In this document: positions 1 to 8,185 of the stretch, piece by piece
Numbering within the stretch: position 1 is the first letter of the stretch
Layout of the letters: each line of letters begins with the position of its first letter
From: SLLG01 sp964403935
GTDB lineage: Bacteria; Verrucomicrobiota; Verrucomicrobiia; Opitutales; Oceanipulchritudinaceae
Assembly: GCA_964403935.1 (NCBI GenBank)
Contig: CAYOIB010000032.1
Location: 1 to 29,811, forward strand
DNA: 29,811 nt
Direction: 5' to 3'
Notes under the pieces: model-generated
Told to the model about the DNA's origin: nothing
Databases searched by the model: none
What the model saw: only the letters and a program-made list of their open reading frames with translations
Made by a program: the position numbers and the translations under genes

Positions 1-725
1 GCAAGCCGGGCGAAGTCCTCAAGGTGGGCGACGAAGTGGAAGCCGTTGTTCTCGGTATCCAGAAGGACGACCAGAAGATCAGCCTCTCCATCCGCCAGCT
101 CGAAACCAATCCCTGGGATATGGTTCGCCACAACTACCCGGTGGGTGCCCGCGTCCGCGGGAAGGTGCGCAACCTCACCAGCTATGGTGCCTTCGTCGAG
201 CTCGAAGAGGGCATCGACGGTATGGTGCACGTCTCCGACATGTCCTGGACGCGCAAGATCAACCATCCTTCGGAAGCGGTTAAGAAGGGCGACGAAATCG
301 ACGCCATCGTGCTCGATGTCGATCCCGGCCAGCAGCGCATCAGCCTGGGTATGAAGCAGCTCAGCAACGACCCGTGGGATGAGATCGAAACCCACTTCAA
401 GATCGGCGACCTCGTCAAGGGCACCGTGAGCAAGATCACGAACTACGGTGCCTTCATCGAGCTGAACGACGGCGTCGATGGCTTGGTCCACATCAGCCAG
501 ATCGCCGAAGAGCGGGTTGAGCGGATCAAGGATCACATCAATGTCGACGACGAGATCACTGCGCGTGTGATCAAGATCGATCGCGACGAGCGCCGCATCG
601 GCTTGAGCATCAAGGCAGCCAGCTACAGTGAATCCGAGCTTGCGGCGGAAACCGCAGCCTTTGATTCCATCGGCGGCGACGAGCTCACCAGCCTCGGCGA
701 CATCCTCGACGAAGCCACCCGCTAA
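1..725 (+). CDS. rpsA: 30S ribosomal protein S1, C-terminal part (truncated by window start)
   Basis: Ribosomal protein S1 binds mRNA on the small ribosomal subunit and helps recruit leadered messages. The frame is open from the window edge (first complete codon at base 3), so the true start lies outside and the GTG at 24 is only an internal valine codon. The visible part holds the end of one S1 (OB-fold) repeat, then two complete repeats, each opening with a G-x-V-x-G-x-V block, followed by YGAF and an HxS motif (VHVSDMS, VHISQI). Each repeat closes with a Q/R-R-I-S/G-L block. NPWD and DPWD precede the repeats, as is usual in S1. An acidic tail ends the protein. A strong terminator follows, so rpsA is the last gene of its transcript. 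Identification is secure; only the number of upstream repeats is unknown. Confidence 0.95.
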   Translation, partial: KPGEVLKVGDEVEAVVLGIQKDDQKISLSIRQLETNPWDMVRHNYPVGARVRGKVRNLTSYGAFVELEEGIDGMVHVSDMSWTRKINHPSEAVKKGDEIDAIVLDVDPGQQRISLGMKQLSNDPWDEIETHFKIGDLVKGTVSKITNYGAFIELNDGVDGLVHISQIAEERVERIKDHINVDDEITARVIKIDRDERRIGLSIKAASYSESELAAETAAFDSIGGDELTSLGDILDEATR

Positions 726-748
726 GCGGCTCGGCTCCTGTTACTTCT

Positions 749-787
749 CAAAGCCCTCCGGTTAACGCCGGGGGGCTTTTTCTTTTT
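749..787 (+). terminator. Rho-independent terminator of rpsA
   Basis: AAGCCCTCCGG and CCGGGGGGCTT form a stem around a short TTAACG-type loop and are followed by a T-rich run (TTTTTCTTTTT). The hairpin starts about 25 bases after the rpsA stop codon, the expected place for an intrinsic terminator. Confidence 0.85.
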
Positions 788-855
788 CCCGACCCAACCC
801 CGGAATCTTGTTTTCCTGTTCGACCCTTTCTCCCGGAGTGATCAACGTCCTCCCG

Positions 856-3798
856 ATGGATACGCTTGTTGTCTTGCTTGCGGCTTACCTTCTGGTTGTT
901 CCGGGTCTGGCCCTGATACTGGTCTTTATCGCTCTGAAACGAATCCGTTACCTTCACCGGAGACTCGATCAGGCTGAGCAGCTGAGTGCCCCGCCCGCCC
1001 GGAAAGCGCAGGCCGATTCACCTCCAACCCAGACCCATCCTGAAATCATTTGGGAGCGGCCTCTCCCACCCTCGCCTGAACCACCGCCCGCGGAAAGCTT
1101 TCCAACAGAGCCCGCCGCCCCGACCCCATCCAAAGCTGTCCCGCCCGCGTCACCGCCCATTAAGGAGCCTTTGCCGGCAGCAGCGTTCGAAGCCTCGACA
1201 CCCCCTCGCCCGAGCTGGTCTGAGAAGCTTCGCAAGATCGGCCTCTGGCCACCGGAGACCCGCACCGGCGAATCCGAGCTGATTCTGATGCAATGGTGGT
1301 TGCCCCGCCTCGGCGGCATTTTGGCTCTCCTCGCCGCCCTCTTTTTCAGCGTGTATGTCGCCCGCTATTCCGGCCCGGGAATTCGCTTTGCACAGCTTCT
1401 GGGGGCCTCCTGCGGTGTGGGCGGCATCGGATGGTTTCTGGAGCGCCGCCATCGATCTTTCGGCAGTGTCCTCGTCGTCACCGGACTGATCATGCTCTAC
1501 TTCACCAGTGTGGCGGCTTACGTCCTGCCGCCCGTGCGTGTCATTGAAAGCATCCTGGTCGGTGTGGCCCTCCAGTCGGCTGCCCTCGCCGTCATCTTTT
1601 GGGTGGGTCTTGCCAGGCGGTCGGAGGGGATTCTTCTCCTCGCATTCCATTTCGGGTATTTCCTCTCCGTCTTTATGGCTTGGGAAGGTCTGCGTGAAGG
1701 CAGCCTCTTAGCGGCAGGTACCCTCACCCTTGCGGGCACAGCCATCATGCTCCGTTTCCACTACCGCTCGATTCCCTGGGTGTGCCTCCCCGGCGCTCTT
1801 GTTGCTGTCGCCGCCTGGCCGTTTCTGCTCTACGCCCTCCCCGTCCCTTTCCCGAATGGGCTCCTTACACTCGGTTACATCCACGCCATCGCCGGGCTCT
1901 TTCTTGCTCTGCAGCGTTTCGGTCCTCTCCGTCAGCATCCCCAGGGCCGCGCGTTTCTTGCCCTGACAGTTGGAGCACCCGCCGCGGCGGGCCTGCTCTT
2001 CTTCCGCTTCGGGTTGCCCGACTCCCTCGACCTGTTCTGCGGAACCTATGCGCTCCACCTCTTCGCCTGGGCGATGCTCTACCAGCTTCGTTCCGAAAAA
2101 GCTTTCTTCCAGGTCCAGCTTCTCGTGGTGAAGGGCTCTGCCTTCGCAACCCTTTGGGCCATGCTCTACTTTGTCGGGGATATTCGCTGGTTCGCCATCG
2201 CTCTCCAAGGTGCCGTGCTGGCCGCCACCGCGCGACGTTCCCGCAGCGTCGCGATCGAAGTGACCGCCCTGCTTACCGCTGGCATTGCCACCGCCTTCTT
2301 CCTCGAACAAGGACGAATCGCCACCCCGGAAGGCAGTCTTCGCTGGGCCCTCCGTCTCGCCTTTCCCCTCGTCCTCCTAACGACGGTCGCCTGGATGTAC
2401 CCGGCCTTCAAGGGTGCCACGACGAAGGTGCTTGCCACGCGCACGCTCGTCTATGGAACAGCCGCGGTCGGCATTGGGTGGCTCTGGGTGCAAATTGCCT
2501 CCCTTCATACGCCCGTCCGCTATGACGTCACGCTCCTCCTGAGCGCCCTTTCCCTCGTCGCTCTCCTGCCGGGGATTATCAGCTTCTCTCGCCTGCACCT
2601 CGGGATCGCAGCCGCTCTCCTCCACACCGCAGCCGCTCTTGCCTTCTGGGACGCCCCTTACTCGCTCCCCGCCCTGCTTGGGCTCATTATCTGGAGCAGC
2701 ATGGCCATTCGGGCAATGCGTCAGACATCGCCCACCCGCGCGGCCTTCGGCGAATCAGCCGTCTATTGTCTCCTCCTGCCTGCGATGGCCTCAGCCATCA
2801 TGGCCGAGCTGAATCATTCACCTTTTTCAGGGGCCGCCCTCTTCGGACTCGGTGCCCTTGCGCTCCTGATTGCGAGAGCGGTTTCGGGCCCCCGACATCT
2901 GGCCGGCTTCTGGATCCTGCCAGCGCTCACCTACCTGATCGTCGAAGGTTCCCACCTGCCGGCTGGCGGAGCCCCGTTCGCCCTTGCCCTGGGATTCGGA
3001 CTTATGCTTTGGCCCGCCCTGGATCCAGTTCTCCGGAGCCGTTTTGGATGGATGAATGCCGGGCAACTCTGGAGCTGGCTGGCCGGTCTTGTTTGGATCG
3101 CCTTCCTCCTCGGAGCGGACCGGTCGGAAAACTGGCTCTCCTGGCAGCTGGCCATCGCCGCCGCGGCAACGGCTCTCCTTGTGCTGGCTCACCACGCCCG
3201 GGTCTGGGGTTACCTTGCAACAGGATGTGCCCTTCTCCTGTTGGGGCTCTTCTATCTTCTGGAGCCGGTTCTTCATGGCAGCAGTTGGTTGCGGCCCAAC
3301 CCCCCGGTCCTCTCCATTGTTGGCAGCATGCTCAGCCTGATCGCCGCGGCCTTCATCTGGCGCTTCGTTTCCGCACCCACAATCCCAGGGAAATTCGCCC
3401 CCTCGACCCACGGTGCCCTCGACGGCTTTGCCGCTTTGGTTGTCTTTGCCGCCGGCTACCTCGCGGCGTCAAATCCGGTTCTTGGATTGCTTCCCTACCT
3501 CACCCCCATCCTCGCCATCCTCGCCGTCGCGATCATCCTCACCGGATTTATCAGTCGGCGCCAAAGCTTCCGTCTAACGGGCCTCGTCCTCCTGGCGCTT
3601 CCCCTCATCCGCCTGTTTGCCTACGACATCCAGGAGGCCTTTTATCGAATCGTTGCCTTTGCCGCCGCCGCCCTCTGCCTCACCGGACTGGGCTACCTCT
3701 ATCATCGCGCCAGCGCCCGGTTGCGACCCGTCCCGCCGCCGCCTGCGGTTTCAGAATCCGTGACCCCGGCGGATCAACACGTTCAGGAAGAACCCTGA
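856..3798 (+). CDS. DUF2339 family large multi-pass membrane protein
   Basis: This is a very hydrophobic protein of about 980 residues that resembles the DUF2339 predicted membrane proteins, whose function is unknown. It begins with one transmembrane helix (about residues 3-28) followed by a basic, heptad-like stretch (RIRYLHRRLDQAEQL). A proline-rich cytoplasmic or periplasmic linker runs to about residue 125. From about residue 140 to near the end, some 25 or more closely packed hydrophobic helices follow, then a proline-rich tail. The layout of one N-terminal anchor, a linker and a long helical block is typical of the family. The ATG at 856 was chosen because it places the first helix at the N terminus. 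A GTG at 838 and a TTG at 808 are in frame, but a GGAG at 834-837 is too close to the GTG and rather far from the ATG, so the start is uncertain. An MFS gene follows after 40 bases and is probably cotranscribed. Confidence 0.8.
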   Translation: MDTLVVLLAAYLLVVPGLALILVFIALKRIRYLHRRLDQAEQLSAPPARKAQADSPPTQTHPEIIWERPLPPSPEPPPAESFPTEPAAPTPSKAVPPASPPIKEPLPAAAFEASTPPRPSWSEKLRKIGLWPPETRTGESELILMQWWLPRLGGILALLAALFFSVYVARYSGPGIRFAQLLGASCGVGGIGWFLERRHRSFGSVLVVTGLIMLYFTSVAAYVLPPVRVIESILVGVALQSAALAVIFWVGLARRSEGILLLAFHFGYFLSVFMAWEGLREGSLLAAGTLTLAGTAIMLRFHYRSIPWVCLPGALVAVAAWPFLLYALPVPFPNGLLTLGYIHAIAGLFLALQRFGPLRQHPQGRAFLALTVGAPAAAGLLFFRFGLPDSLDLFCGTYALHLFAWAMLYQLRSEKAFFQVQLLVVKGSAFATLWAMLYFVGDIRWFAIALQGAVLAATARRSRSVAIEVTALLTAGIATAFFLEQGRIATPEGSLRWALRLAFPLVLLTTVAWMYPAFKGATTKVLATRTLVYGTAAVGIGWLWVQIASLHTPVRYDVTLLLSALSLVALLPGIISFSRLHLGIAAALLHTAAALAFWDAPYSLPALLGLIIWSSMAIRAMRQTSPTRAAFGESAVYCLLLPAMASAIMAELNHSPFSGAALFGLGALALLIARAVSGPRHLAGFWILPALTYLIVEGSHLPAGGAPFALALGFGLMLWPALDPVLRSRFGWMNAGQLWSWLAGLVWIAFLLGADRSENWLSWQLAIAAAATALLVLAHHARVWGYLATGCALLLLGLFYLLEPVLHGSSWLRPNPPVLSIVGSMLSLIAAAFIWRFVSAPTIPGKFAPSTHGALDGFAALVVFAAGYLAASNPVLGLLPYLTPILAILAVAIILTGFISRRQSFRLTGLVLLALPLIRLFAYDIQEAFYRIVAFAAAALCLTGLGYLYHRASARLRPVPPPPAVSESVTPADQHVQEEP

Positions 3799-3838
3799 CC
3801 TGCTGGACACCGTCCGCTTTGGCGCTACGCTCCGCCTG

Positions 3839-5161
3839 ATGCCCAGGAATCAGGAACCGCCACAAACACGCATTGAAAACTTGTACGCCCGGATTGCCGA
3901 TGACGAGGAGGCTCGGGTGTGCCGTGATATCACAGATGATGCCTGTCGTGAGGTACCCGAGAATTTCTTTGTCTTTCTTCTGGCACATGCCCTGACCAAA
4001 GTGGGCGACGCTTTGGCGAATGCAAAGACGGTCCTACCTTGGGCGGTGGACGCGATCGGGGCACCCGTCGCCCTCGTGGGAATGCTTGTTCCACTCCGTG
4101 AATCGGGATCCCTCCTGCCGCAACTGGCCCTTGCCCAGTGGATCCGGGGGGCCTCCATTCGCAAAGGGTTCTGGATCCTGGGAAGCCTCGGTCAGGCCGC
4201 CGCCCTGATCGGCATGGCCTTCGCTGTTCTCAAGCTCAATGGCTTAACAGGCGGGTTCGCCCTCCTCGGAGGGCTCCTCGTCTTCAGCCTCTTCCGGGGC
4301 CTGGCGTCCATTGCCTCAAAGGACGTCCTCGGCAAGACGGTACCCAAAAGCCGGCGCGGACGCCTCATCGGGTGGACCGAAGCCGTGGCGGGTGTTGTGG
4401 TGGTCACTTTCAGTCTCTTATTGTTTCTATTTGGCGACAACGGATCCGCCCGCTTCTATGCCTCTATCCTGGGCCTGGCCGCCCTCCTGTGGCTAATGGC
4501 CGCCCTTGTTTTCATGCGTATCCGGGAGTTTCCAGGGGCCACAGAAGGCGGCGCAAATGGTCTGGGTGCGGCCTTCCGGCAATTGGATGTGCTTTGGAAA
4601 GATGCCCCCTTCAGGCGCTTCGTCATAGTGCGATCCCTTCTGCTTTGTTCAGCCCTGACATCGCCCTTCTTCATCGTCCTTGGGCGCGACGTCCACGGCG
4701 ATTCACTGAAGCTCCTTGCCCTCTTTATTTTAACGAACGGCATTGCCTCCAGTCTGAGTGCCCCGATCTGGGGTACTTTGGCCGATCGCTCCAGCCGGCG
4801 CGTGATGCAGTTCGCCGCCATCCTCACCGCGGCGGTGGCGCTTCTTGCCGCGGCGTCGCACACCTTTATGGAGCCGCTTGCACGGCTTCCCGCCTGGTAC
4901 CCGCTGCTTTTTGGAATCCTTGGTGTGGCGCACGCAGGCGTCCGCCTCGGCCGAAAAACCTACCTCGTCGACATGTCGAAAGGCGACCAGCGAACGACCT
5001 ATGTGGCCGTGAGCAATTCGAGCATTGGGGTTGCCCTGCTCCTTGCGGGCCTCTTGACAACGGCCTTGGCGGCCTGGAGTCCGATTGCCGCCATCCTCGT
5101 GCTGAGTGCGTTGGGTCTGGGAGGTGCCGCCCTCGCCGCGACCTTACCCGAGGTCCAGTGA
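3839..5161 (+). CDS. Major facilitator superfamily (MFS) permease
   Basis: A 440-residue inner-membrane transporter with an N-terminal hydrophilic extension of about 45 residues and about twelve hydrophobic helices. The central loop after helix 8 carries GTLADRSSRR (from residue 312), matching the MFS motif A pattern G-x-L-A-D-R-x-x-R-R. This supports the secondary-transporter assignment. The N-terminal extension contains three cysteines or acidic patches not typical of sugar permeases. The substrate cannot be read from the sequence; VGDALANAKTVLPW near the first helix is characteristic of an uncharacterised MFS subgroup rather than of sugar or drug transporters I can name. Its 3' end overlaps the end of the convergent formylglycine-generating enzyme gene by 18 bases, so neither gene has room for its own downstream terminator. 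Confidence 0.8.
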   Translation: MPRNQEPPQTRIENLYARIADDEEARVCRDITDDACREVPENFFVFLLAHALTKVGDALANAKTVLPWAVDAIGAPVALVGMLVPLRESGSLLPQLALAQWIRGASIRKGFWILGSLGQAAALIGMAFAVLKLNGLTGGFALLGGLLVFSLFRGLASIASKDVLGKTVPKSRRGRLIGWTEAVAGVVVVTFSLLLFLFGDNGSARFYASILGLAALLWLMAALVFMRIREFPGATEGGANGLGAAFRQLDVLWKDAPFRRFVIVRSLLLCSALTSPFFIVLGRDVHGDSLKLLALFILTNGIASSLSAPIWGTLADRSSRRVMQFAAILTAAVALLAAASHTFMEPLARLPAWYPLLFGILGVAHAGVRLGRKTYLVDMSKGDQRTTYVAVSNSSIGVALLLAGLLTTALAAWSPIAAILVLSALGLGGAALAATLPEVQ

Positions 5162-6127
5162 GGCCACGCAGCGGAAGCCGATATTACCCGTACTGGATTC
5201 CGGCGTGTTGCTGGTGCGGGCCGCCACCCGGTAGCGGTTGCAATAACTGGCATGGCAGAGGTAGGAGCCACCCCGCATCGCCCGCGCCGTCCCTGTTCGG
5301 GGGCCTCGGGGGTTCAACCGTGTCTCTTCGCCTTCCGCGATGTGCCAATGCGGATCAAACCAATCGGCGCACCACTCCCAGGTGTTTCCCGACATGTTAC
5401 AGAGCCCATAGCCATTGGCGCGAAAAGCACGCACAGGACAGGTGCCCTTGTACCCATCCTCCCCGGAATCATGCTCCGGAAAGCGCCCTTGCCAGAGGTT
5501 GCAACGGTGTTTGCCCTCCGGCGTCAGGGAGTCCCCCCACGCATAACGCTTCCGCTCAAGCCCTCCGCGGGCCGCAAATTCCCACTCCGCCTCGGTCGGC
5601 AATCGCTTGCCTGCCCAGGTGGCGTAAGCCATGGCATCATTCCAGGAAACATGCACCACCGGATGGTCCCGGCGCTTCTTGATGTTACTGCCCGGGCCTT
5701 CCGGCTTGCGCCAGGAGGCTCCCTCCACCCCAATCCACCATCGCAATTGCTCGACCCGGCGGCTGCCTTCAAGTTTCCGTTTGATTTTGGCAGGCACCCG
5801 TGTCTGAAAGACATAAGACCAACCAAAATGTTCCGCCTCGGTAACATAATGCGTCTGGCGCACAAAGGCCTCGAACTGCTCATTGGTCACGGCCGTGACA
5901 TCGATGAAGAACGGATCAAGCGTCACCTGGCGGACCGGTCCTTCTCCATCCTCGAGCCAGGCTTCCTCGTCCTCATTGCCCATCCAGAACGTTCCGCCGG
6001 CCAGCGGCACCATGCCCTCTCGTGAGGGGGTGGCCGATGCAGTCAGTGCGGAAGCGACGTTGGCACCCAGTCCTCCCCCAGGGCGCGTCGGCGCGCAGCA
6101 TGGTGGTGCTTCGCCCCCGCCCTCCAT
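5144..6127 (-). CDS. Formylglycine-generating enzyme (aerobic sulfatase maturase)
   Basis: The family oxidises a cysteine in the C-x-P-x-R motif of type I sulfatases to Calpha-formylglycine, using molecular oxygen and copper. The 327-residue protein shows the FGE-sulfatase fold throughout: GMVPLAGGTFWMG near residue 40, then VTNEQFEAFV, HPVVHVSWNDAMAYA, KRLPTEAEWEFAARGG, NMSGNTWEWCADWF and a C-terminal RGGSYLCHASYC. Both redox cysteines of true FGE are present (C291 and C296, spacing C-H-A-S-Y-C). This separates it from the many catalytically different FGE-fold proteins such as EgtB. A CCAP motif lies near the N terminus, as in other bacterial FGEs. No secretion signal is evident, so it probably acts in the cytoplasm. 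Its ATG overlaps the stop of the upstream gene (TGATG), which indicates translational coupling. No sulfatase substrate is encoded in the window. Confidence 0.9.
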   Translation of the reverse strand: MEGGGEAPPCCAPTRPGGGLGANVASALTASATPSREGMVPLAGGTFWMGNEDEEAWLEDGEGPVRQVTLDPFFIDVTAVTNEQFEAFVRQTHYVTEAEHFGWSYVFQTRVPAKIKRKLEGSRRVEQLRWWIGVEGASWRKPEGPGSNIKKRRDHPVVHVSWNDAMAYATWAGKRLPTEAEWEFAARGGLERKRYAWGDSLTPEGKHRCNLWQGRFPEHDSGEDGYKGTCPVRAFRANGYGLCNMSGNTWEWCADWFDPHWHIAEGEETRLNPRGPRTGTARAMRGGSYLCHASYCNRYRVAARTSNTPESSTGNIGFRCVASLDLG

Positions 6128-6693
6128 CAGCGAACCCCAATGGCGCGCGCGACCGAATGATCAAACAGCGCATGCCATTCCGCTTCCTGAACCGCGATAC
6201 AGAATTCCTCCAGAGGGCCTCCCTTGTCCCGCGCCTGATCACAGAGATCAATGAAGGCCACCGGGTCCCACCTGTCGCCCCGCACCACAATCACCGCGCC
6301 CGCAATCTCCGGAGCCACTGGAATGCCTTTCACCGCCCTCAGAACATCGTTGAAAACCGGATGCAAGCCAACGCGCCGGAACCAATAGGCTGCGTTTGAC
6401 GCATCGGGCTCCCGGCGGTGCATGATGGCGTGCCAATACGCGGCTGTCCGGTTATCCATGCTGTTGCTGATCTCGTGCGAGGCCTCGAGATGGTTATAAC
6501 GCAGCAGAAGGCCTGCGATGCAGCATTTTGCAGCGTCTTCATCAAAGGTCTTCACCCCCGCAAAGACATCTTCCACTGAAAGATCGACCTGCTCTCTATC
6601 CGGCAGGGGGATTGGACTTCCCGGACCCAGGGGCGAGGGCGGAGCCCGATGGATGAGCTTCTGCGCTGCCGGTGTAAGCGTCGTGTCGTCCAT
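6127..6693 (-). CDS. Unnamed histidine-rich protein between two sulfatase maturases
   Basis: A soluble protein of 188 residues with no signal peptide or membrane helix. I recognise no named domain. The central stretch is the distinctive part: ASHEISNSMDNRTAAYWHAI, then MHRREPDASNAAYWFRRVG and HPVF. Its histidines (about 73, 88, 92 and 111), two arginines and aromatic residues look like a conserved ligand- or metal-binding patch. I have an impression of similar proteins in Planctomycetes and Verrucomicrobia, but cannot verify it here. The C-terminal third has a second His-bearing helix (QEAEWHALFDHSVARA). The gene sits 25 bases after the anaerobic maturase, and its stop overlaps the FGE start, so it should be made together with both maturases. 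The ATG at 6693 was chosen; an in-frame TTG at 6705 would add four residues. Its function is unknown, and a role in sulfatase maturation is only inference from position. Confidence 0.8.
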   Translation of the reverse strand: MDDTTLTPAAQKLIHRAPPSPLGPGSPIPLPDREQVDLSVEDVFAGVKTFDEDAAKCCIAGLLLRYNHLEASHEISNSMDNRTAAYWHAIMHRREPDASNAAYWFRRVGLHPVFNDVLRAVKGIPVAPEIAGAVIVVRGDRWDPVAFIDLCDQARDKGGPLEEFCIAVQEAEWHALFDHSVARAIGVR

Positions 6694-6718
6694 GCTCCCA
6701 TTCAATGTTAATATCGCG

Positions 6719-8014
6719 TCAACTCAAGCCGGGAATCCTCTTTTGCTTGAGGAGCTCCACAATCTCCGCGGGCTCACGTCCGGCCTTCCGCAGGCTCGCC
6801 ATGATCCTCATGTAAGGATCGATATGTGTGAAGAACTGCTTGTAGGCGGGGCATAGGTAGCTCAACCCCGGCTTTCCTTCCGGATCAAGCATGAAGCGGT
6901 GTTTTGGACAATCCCCATTGCAGGCGAAGCGCACCGGACACCGCACACACACCTCCGGCAAACACTCTGATTTTTGCGCACCAAACTCCTGTTGTCTCCG
7001 GCTGTGGGCCATGGATCCCAATGCTTTGTCTCCAATCCTCCCCAGCCCGTTCTCCGGATAAACATAGTGATCACAGGAATACACTGACCCGTCGCTCTCC
7101 ATCGCCAGGGCATTGCCACACTCCGGCGCAAAATAGCAGAGCCCCCCATCGTCGATCCCCAACCATTTGCCCAAGGCCGTGTCGAACAGCTGAATATAAT
7201 GGTTTCCCACGTCCTTTCGCACCCAGCGATTGAAAAGGGTGACCAAAAAGTTTCCGTAACCTTCTGGCGACACACTCCACGACGAAACCCGCGACAACGG
7301 ATCGTTTTCCCAGGGAGCGCTGGCCCGCAGTGAAGGTGGCCCCCCGTGCTGATGGCCGGCGAGGCGTTCGACCGCCACCGGCCGGCGCTCAACGATGGGA
7401 ATGTATTGCTGAAAGCGTGCACCAATTCCCCGCAAAAATCGATAGATATCCTCCGGCCGCTTCTCGTTACCGGCATGAACGCAGGTCAGGGTGTTGAACT
7501 CCACCCGGTGTCGCTTGAGCACTTCCAGACCACGCATGACCGCATCAAAGGATCCCTTATCACTGAAGCTCTGGCGGTAGCGATCGTGAATGGACCGAGG
7601 CCCATCGACACTGATGCCGACGAGAAAGCCGTTGGCGGAAAGAAAGGCACCCCATTCATCGTCGAGGAGGGTCCCGTTGGTCTGGAGCGAGTTTTCAATC
7701 GTCCGGCCGTTTGCATAACGCTTCTGCAGAGCGACGGCCTGCTGAAAGAAATCGACCCCGCACAACGTCGGCTCGCCGCCCTGCCAGGCAAAGCTGACGA
7801 TTTCCGTTGGCTGGGACTCGATATATTCACGGATGAAACGTTCCAAAACCTCCGGGCTCATCCGCCGTGGTGGCCGGCCCGGAAAGATGGCCCCTTTCTC
7901 CAAATAATAACAATACCTGCAACGCAAATTACATGCCGAACCAATCGGTTTCACCATCACGTGAAACGGCAATCGATGAGGCCTGCCTTTTATTGTGTCC
8001 ATCTCGTCGTGCAA
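6719..8014 (-). CDS. Anaerobic sulfatase-maturating enzyme (radical SAM, SPASM domain)
   Basis: The family uses S-adenosylmethionine radical chemistry to oxidise a sulfatase active-site cysteine or serine to formylglycine without oxygen. The 431-residue protein opens with the radical SAM cluster motif C-x3-C-x2-C (C28, C32, C35, in ACNLRCRYCYY). The SAM-binding WQGGEPTL and the LQTNGTLL and GISVDGP barrel motifs follow. The C-terminal SPASM region supplies auxiliary [4Fe-4S] cysteines at C293, C299, C314, C356, C359, C365, C369 and C388. The aspartate right after C314 (CDHYV) corresponds to the proposed catalytic base of characterised anSMEs, so this is probably a true sulfatase maturase and not another SPASM peptide modifier. 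It is the first gene of a minus-strand unit continuing into the unnamed gene and FGE. The start at 8014 is an ATG; a second ATG four codons later is equally possible. Confidence 0.9.
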   Translation of the reverse strand: MHDEMDTIKGRPHRLPFHVMVKPIGSACNLRCRYCYYLEKGAIFPGRPPRRMSPEVLERFIREYIESQPTEIVSFAWQGGEPTLCGVDFFQQAVALQKRYANGRTIENSLQTNGTLLDDEWGAFLSANGFLVGISVDGPRSIHDRYRQSFSDKGSFDAVMRGLEVLKRHRVEFNTLTCVHAGNEKRPEDIYRFLRGIGARFQQYIPIVERRPVAVERLAGHQHGGPPSLRASAPWENDPLSRVSSWSVSPEGYGNFLVTLFNRWVRKDVGNHYIQLFDTALGKWLGIDDGGLCYFAPECGNALAMESDGSVYSCDHYVYPENGLGRIGDKALGSMAHSRRQQEFGAQKSECLPEVCVRCPVRFACNGDCPKHRFMLDPEGKPGLSYLCPAYKQFFTHIDPYMRIMASLRKAGREPAEIVELLKQKRIPGLS

Positions 8015-8057
8015 TCAAAAGCACTCGGCTGAAGATAACCGATTCCGTTTTCCAGAT

Positions 8058-8088
8058 ACAATAGCGACAGGGCGGGGAAACGATTCAA
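8058..8088 (-). promoter_or_regulatory. Weak sigma-70-like promoter candidate for the maturase operon
   Basis: On the minus strand TTGAAT (8088-8083) and TATTGT (8063-8058) are separated by 19 bases, about 45 bases before the anaerobic maturase start. Spacing is longer than ideal and the -10 match is partial. The 171-base gap to the AraC gene is the only place in this cluster where a separate promoter would fit. Confidence 0.25.
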
Positions 8089-8185
8089 TCCTCTCGCTAA
8101 TCAGCTGCTAAAGCCCTGCTATCTGGAACCTTCGGAAGAATCCGCGACTGAGACACCCCAAAGACAATGGGAACACCATTCTATC

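Noticed and set aside
808..855. Upstream TTG/GTG starts for the DUF2339 protein
   Set aside because: They would add a polar, cysteine-containing extension before the first helix and lie close to the rpsA terminator; ATG 856 gives a more natural N terminus, though the start remains uncertain.
2766..3839. 357-codon plus-strand frame inside the DUF2339 gene
   Set aside because: It is an out-of-frame reading of a strong membrane-protein gene with typical shadow composition.
4138..5682. 514-codon plus-strand open frame spanning the end of the MFS gene and the FGE gene
   Set aside because: It crosses two well-supported genes in other frames, is arginine/proline-rich in the way of shadow translations in GC-rich DNA, and contains no recognisable motif.
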